The translations under genes and the position numbers were made by a program. A stretch of 25,957 nt of DNA, from positions 1 through 25,957 of IMG/VR virus record IMGVR_UViG_3300032893_001332; one strand, written 5' to 3'. Origin of the DNA: a virus. Positions 22,545-25,957 of this stretch are shown in pieces. Positions within the stretch are counted from its first letter, which is position 1. Each line of letters starts with the position of its first letter. The notes beneath the pieces were generated by a model. It was not told the DNA's origin. It saw only the letters and a program-made list of their open reading frames with translations, and searched no databases.

Positions 22545-24109
22545 TGCGGTTTGCCTCCGACTGCGAGCGCGAGCTCGCGCATCTTCGCGAATCGTTTCGG
22601 GGAGAGCGGCTTCGTCTCCGCCGCGTTCGGATCGTTTTCGTCGACGACGTTGTCGTCCGTGCCGGGAACTTTGTCCGCAAGGAGCGGAGTCGTCGTCGAT
22701 CCCTGGAGCTCGATCCCGTACTTCTCCGCGAGCTTCTTCTCCTCCGCGAGCTGTTCGAGCGTCTCCTCGAAGTCCCCTCCGCGATCGGAGATCACGTCGT
22801 CGCGCGTATCGAGAGCCGCGTCGACCGCCATGATCGCGGCCTGGACGTCTTTCAGCGGATCGACCCACTGCCAGCCGCGAGACTGCCAGCGTCCCTCGCT
22901 GTACTGCCGGAAGTCGCGCGACGGGAGCTTGAGCTCGCCGGAGAGGAGAGCCATCGGGAGCCATTGATCGAAGATCGGTTGCAGGAACGACTCGCCGAAC
23001 CATGCTTGATGACGTCGCCATTGATCCCGCTCCGTGAGCAGTCCCGCGCGGATCGAGGAGTAATTGACTCCGACGAGATCGTTCGCGAGCGCGTTGTACG
23101 AGACTCCGAGTCCCGTCGCGATCTGCCGGAGAACGGCTTGAACGAAGTTCGGGAAGGCGTTCGCGGGATGTTCGAGCTTCCACTCGACGAACTCCATCCC
23201 AGGCGGAAGCATCTCGACTGTCCCTGGAGCCGCTTCGAATCGAATCTTCGTTTTGCTCGGATCGGGAGGGTCGAAGTCCGCGTCGTCCTTGTACTTGAGG
23301 AATCCCATCTTCGAAGCTCCCGTCCTCGCCGCGACGAGCTCCGCTTCGATGTAACCTTCGAGGATTCTCATCGCGAGCATGACGCTGTGGAACCATGTGA
23401 CGCCGCGCGTCTGATTCACTCGCGCGGGATCGTAAAGATGGGTGATGTACTCCGCCGGAATCCGCTCGCGCTCCAGCGATCCGCCGAAGTCCGAGGGATG
23501 GTAAGGCGAGACGTAGTAAGCGACGGGACGTCCCCATCCGTCGACCTCGACTCCGAGCCGAATCTCGTTCTCGTTCTTCCCGCGCTCCCGCGTGTAGTTG
23601 TGATCGATGCAGTCCGCGTCGATTAACTGGATCGCGTATCGATGTCTGTTCGCGAATCCAGGGACGTGCCGGACGAAGACTTCGCCGTCCGTGGCAACCG
23701 ATCGAACGGCGAGGTCTTCGACCGCACGAAGAGAGAGCTTGCCGTCGACCGTGCAATTCCCGCGCTTGCTCCAGTCCTTGAACGCCGTCTCGACTTTCCG
23801 ATTCGTCTCCGAGTCGAGATCGCCGCTCGCGCTTCGAACTCGCGATTGATACTGAATCCCCGCGCTCCCGATGACGTTCGCCGCGAGCAGGTTTAGGTAC
23901 TGCTTCGCGACGGGATTATTCCGCCCGAGCTCGCGTCCGCGAGCGCGGAGCGTCCGCATATTCCCCTTCGTCTCCTGGTCAGCGGAGAGGATCGCCGCAA
24001 ACCAATCGAGCGTGAGTCGGTTCGCCTGGGCTCCCGTGTAAGAGAACGCATTACGACGCGCGAATCCAAACTTCGCGAGAACGCGATCCGCGAGCTTCCG
24101 TAGGTTCAT
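22541..24109 (-). CDS. Portal protein (lambda gpB-type)
   Basis: The 522-residue protein begins MNLRKLADRVLAKFGFARRN and forms the dodecameric DNA channel at one capsid vertex. Family features are: the N-terminal RELGRNNPVAKQYLNLLAAN block; GEVFVRHVPG followed by LIDADCIDHN; HLYDPARVNQTRGVTWFHSV; ATGLGVSYNALANDLVGVNY followed by SIRAGLL; and FLQPIFDQWLPMAL. The length is typical of lambda-type portals. ATGA overlaps join it to the gpW-like gene upstream and the protease-capsid gene downstream. A longer open frame upstream reads as noise. Confidence 0.95.
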   Translation of the reverse strand: MNLRKLADRVLAKFGFARRNAFSYTGAQANRLTLDWFAAILSADQETKGNMRTLRARGRELGRNNPVAKQYLNLLAANVIGSAGIQYQSRVRSASGDLDSETNRKVETAFKDWSKRGNCTVDGKLSLRAVEDLAVRSVATDGEVFVRHVPGFANRHRYAIQLIDADCIDHNYTRERGKNENEIRLGVEVDGWGRPVAYYVSPYHPSDFGGSLERERIPAEYITHLYDPARVNQTRGVTWFHSVMLAMRILEGYIEAELVAARTGASKMGFLKYKDDADFDPPDPSKTKIRFEAAPGTVEMLPPGMEFVEWKLEHPANAFPNFVQAVLRQIATGLGVSYNALANDLVGVNYSSIRAGLLTERDQWRRHQAWFGESFLQPIFDQWLPMALLSGELKLPSRDFRQYSEGRWQSRGWQWVDPLKDVQAAIMAVDAALDTRDDVISDRGGDFEETLEQLAEEKKLAEKYGIELQGSTTTPLLADKVPGTDDNVVDENDPNAAETKPLSPKRFAKMRELALAVGGKPQ

Positions 24110-24726
24110 CGTTCGGGAATCCCCGTAATGTCGACCCAAGTCGACGGGAGAGAGGGAGTGTCTTCGAGCGGGTTGAAGACGATCTCGATCGAGGGAGCGA
24201 GCCTGCCGGGGTTGTAAATGCGGAAGACTTCCGCGCGATATTGAGCGCGGAGCTTCTTCAAGTCTGCGATCGGAATCTTCGAGACGATCCTTCCGCCGAT
24301 CGAGTAGCTCGCGAGATCGGCGGAGAGCTTCCCTTCGATCTGCGCTTCGATGATCGCGAGAACGCGCTCCGCATGAGTGACGCAAGCTCCCGAGTCCGCC
24401 GTCGCGAGATCGAGCCCGACGTTAACGACGCCGTCCCCGACGTTGTGAGCCTCGATCACTTTCGGAGGAACGCTCGTGTCGAACTTCGAGACGCGTTCGA
24501 GGTAGCGATAACCTCCCGCCGGAAGAGTGTCCGAGGGATCGATGGTGACGACGAATCCGTCGCCGTCCGCGACGCCGTCCTTGTGGAGCTTCGCGGCGAG
24601 TCCGTTCAAGTACAGCGCGAACGTCCAGCCGTCCGAGGGGAGATAGTCCGGAACGAAGCGACGGTACGTCACCGTCTCTCCGGCGGAGAACACGATCGGG
24701 ATGCTATCGGGGACGTCGACGCTCAT
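24106..24726 (-). CDS. gpW-like head-tail joining protein with extra N-terminal domain
   Basis: The protein has 206 residues. The C-terminal part (LAIIEAQIEGKLSADLASYS, then KIPIADLKKLRAQYRAEVFR) resembles gpW-type joining proteins and closely related small phage proteins placed before portals. The N-terminal about 120 residues form a beta-rich region (VFSAGETVTYRRFVPDYLPS and onward), longer than lambda gpW (68 residues). It has no ribosome site of its own, but its ATG overlaps the TGA of a remnant frame upstream, so it was once translationally coupled to a gene now missing or truncated. Confidence 0.7.
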   Translation of the reverse strand: MSVDVPDSIPIVFSAGETVTYRRFVPDYLPSDGWTFALYLNGLAAKLHKDGVADGDGFVVTIDPSDTLPAGGYRYLERVSKFDTSVPPKVIEAHNVGDGVVNVGLDLATADSGACVTHAERVLAIIEAQIEGKLSADLASYSIGGRIVSKIPIADLKKLRAQYRAEVFRIYNPGRLAPSIEIVFNPLEDTPSLPSTWVDITGIPER

Positions 24727-24884
24727 CGCGCCCGAATAATGCCGGCGTAGCGATGCGCGAATCCAGCTTTTTTTTCTTCGACAACGTCGAAGGAGATTCG
24801 ACGGGCGCGAGGATCGCGAGACTTTACGCGGGGAGGAGCGAGAGTGTGAAACGAGAGGACGGGATCATTATTTTTCGAGCGCGA
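24723..24884 (-). pseudogene. 53-codon start-less remnant upstream of the gpW-like gene
   Basis: A minus-strand frame from TGA (24887-24885) to TGA (24725-24723) encodes 53 residues ending SFDVVEEKKAGFAHRYAGII and RAR. No ATG, GTG or TTG occurs in it. Its stop overlaps the next ATG as ATGA, exactly as between the other phage head genes, which argues it is the true C-terminal end of a lost gene. The large terminase or a small gene after it would be expected here. It also includes a CTTCGAC/GTCGAAG hairpin (24776-24792). Confidence 0.4.
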
Positions 24885-24926
24885 TCAGGACTCGACCGCA
24901 CATCTCCTCATGCCCGAGGAGAGCGT

Positions 24927-24965
24927 CTCCCCTGCCGAGTAGTGAGAGCCGGCATTGCAGGGGAG
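24927..24965 (-). terminator. Hairpin downstream of the restriction-type gene, possible terminator
   Basis: CTCCCCTGC (24927-24935) and GCAGGGGAG (24957-24965) form a perfect 9-bp stem around a 21-base loop, beginning about 22 bases after the stop at 24987. There is no U-tract. It may end transcription of the restriction-type gene before the phage cluster. The interval 24885-24986 holds nothing else I can support. Confidence 0.4.
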
Positions 24966-24986
24966 TCTTTCAAGTGTCAGACGACC

Positions 24987-25957
24987 TTACAATGGCTCTT
25001 CCAGCATTCTTCTGAGGTCGGCCTTCCAATCCCGGTCCTCATATTCGCCCTCATCGAGTACCTGCACCCGAAACGTCTCATCCGAGAAGTCCTTCGCAAG
25101 TTTTTGCCAAGGCACCTTGTGCCCGACCTTCCCAAAATATTCGGCTACTTTCCTTTTGTAGCTCGTGTCCTCACTGCCCTTGAGCTGTTTCCCCTTACTC
25201 TCAACAACGAGCACCGCCGCCATGGGTTTCTTGTTCTTGCCGCGCTGAACCACAAAGTCGGGATATATTTTGTTGCGACGATAACCTTGTATCGAAAAAT
25301 GCTCTGGTCCGATCAGATTCCGGTACCACCAGAGAACCTCAGGATGATTATCCAGGTATAGGGCCACAGACCTTTCGTACCGGTTGAGGTCATCAGGCAC
25401 ACGATCAAAGAGAGATCGCTGTAATGGCTCGTTGTCATCGCGTGCGAGCCAACGAGTCGCGCGGATACTAACCTTTGGCGGGATCTCGAAGCGTGCATCT
25501 CGACATTCGAGGAAGAACTGCAGTTGTTTGTTCCTATAGAGCGCTTCGAATGCTGATTGTGTTTGTTGGTCTGTGGAACGCTCAATTAAACCAGCGATTC
25601 TTTCGCGAATAGGAAACTTCACCAATCCCAATTCGCCGATGAGCTCTGGCATACGTCTTAGCAGCTCTTCAGTCGCCTTCCGCACTATTTCGCGTAGCTG
25701 CTTGTAACTGTAGTAATCAAACGAGAGACTCGCAACTAACCAGTTCCTAACCTGCTCATCGCTTTCCAGAACCGTCGCCCGCCTTTGCTCGACTGGCTCA
25801 ACCATATCTTGATCGAGAGTAATTCGATAAAACGAGTCTTTTGCAGTGGCAAGCTCTTGAGACAAATCCCAGTCTGCGTCGGCGTAGCCGAACTTTGTGA
25901 TGTCGATCTCGCTGATGAGGTGCCTAAAATAGTCGAGTACCTCGTACTCACCAGCAC
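24987..25957 (-). CDS. C-terminal part of a type III restriction Res-like/SF2 helicase protein (5' end outside window)
   Basis: The frame is open to the right edge, with 322 residues visible. A TTG at 25865 is only an internal codon: the upstream 30 codons (EYEVLDYFRHLISEIDITKF) also look coding. The visible part is a helical linker, then a PD-(D/E)xK nuclease-like domain: ERSVALYLDNHPEVLWWYRN, KIYPDFVVQRG (Asp) and VLVVESKGKQLKG (E-x-K). This order, with NEDT-like GSEDTSYKRKVAEYF after it, is the C-terminus seen in Res subunits and related DEAD/DEAH helicases. The helicase motifs would be upstream, outside the window. Lower GC than the phage genes indicates separate origin. A modification subunit, if any, is not visible. 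Confidence 0.75.
   Translation of the reverse strand, partial: AGEYEVLDYFRHLISEIDITKFGYADADWDLSQELATAKDSFYRITLDQDMVEPVEQRRATVLESDEQVRNWLVASLSFDYYSYKQLREIVRKATEELLRRMPELIGELGLVKFPIRERIAGLIERSTDQQTQSAFEALYRNKQLQFFLECRDARFEIPPKVSIRATRWLARDDNEPLQRSLFDRVPDDLNRYERSVALYLDNHPEVLWWYRNLIGPEHFSIQGYRRNKIYPDFVVQRGKNKKPMAAVLVVESKGKQLKGSEDTSYKRKVAEYFGKVGHKVPWQKLAKDFSDETFRVQVLDEGEYEDRDWKADLRRMLEEPL

Noticed and set aside
21015-22967. 650-codon plus-strand ORF antisense to the protease-capsid and portal genes
   Set aside because: Same explanation: low-complexity Arg/Leu/Asp-rich translation opposite two well-recognised genes.
4926-24726. Gene transfer agent rather than phage
   Set aside because: The BR0599-type and tail-tip genes resemble parts of such agents. 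However, a serine integrase, GH19 endolysin and lambda-type portal point to a temperate phage or its remnant, and the characteristic peptidase gene before the tail tip is absent.
24768-24792. T8 run next to a CTTCGAC/GTCGAAG hairpin as an intrinsic terminator
   Set aside because: For the plus strand the T-run precedes the hairpin. For the minus strand the hairpin is followed by A8. Neither order terminates.
25736-25957. 73-codon minus-strand ORF at the right edge
   Set aside because: It is out of frame with the restriction-type gene, which stays open and protein-like through the same bases to the window end.

Overview
The window is dominated by one minus-strand structural and lysis gene cluster of a temperate tailed phage (long-tailed, siphovirus-like), running from about 24.7 kb down to 4.9 kb. 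Gene order is gpW-like joining protein, lambda-B-type portal, a prohead protease/HK97 capsid fusion, head completion, tail terminator, tail tube, frameshifting tail chaperones, tape measure, distal tail proteins, tail tip, fibres, spanin/holin-like protein, GH19 endolysin. Many neighbours overlap by ATGA or GTGA, so the cluster is probably one translationally coupled transcript. A large serine recombinase at the left edge (also minus strand, cut by the window) is the likely integrase. The GC-rich base use, clear GGAGG ribosome sites and GH19 endolysin suggest a phage of a high-GC, Gram-negative-type bacterium. The sequence alone does not give a genus.

Two stretches look foreign to the phage cluster because they are visibly less GC-rich and use different codons. 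The first (about 2.0-4.7 kb, plus strand) carries a GHKL ATPase of the MutL/MORC-like type with its own perfect intrinsic terminator, then a small protein ending in a sigma-region-4/LuxR-like helix-turn-helix. The second (24987 to the right edge, minus strand) is the C-terminal part of a gene resembling the Res/SF2-helicase subunit of type III restriction systems, ending in a PD-(D/E)xK nuclease motif. It sits where a terminase gene would normally precede the head genes. Only a start-less 53-codon remnant remains between it and the gpW-like gene.

Layout: 1-1070 serine integrase (partial); 1067-1490 two small genes flanking a 41-bp palindrome; 1491-2093 intergenic with inverted repeats and an ORF interrupted by one TGA; 2094-4677 ATPase plus HTH cassette; 4671-4925 gene remnant and hairpin; 4926-6217 lysis; 6223-8969 fibres and adhesion; 8976-14642 tail tip and distal tail; 14639-19867 tape measure, chaperones, tube, terminator; 19864-24726 head; 24723-24986 remnant and hairpin; 24987-25957 restriction-type gene.

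Most informative details: a T TTT TTT slippery heptamer making the gpG/gpG-T chaperone pair; a strong internal ribosome site that could yield capsid alone from the protease-capsid fusion; a tail-tip protein with two large inserted modules (jelly-roll-like and propeller-like); and a hydrophobic N-terminus for that protein reachable only by a -1 frameshift. The best candidate for an undescribed system is the ATPase/HTH cassette; a defence role is inference only.
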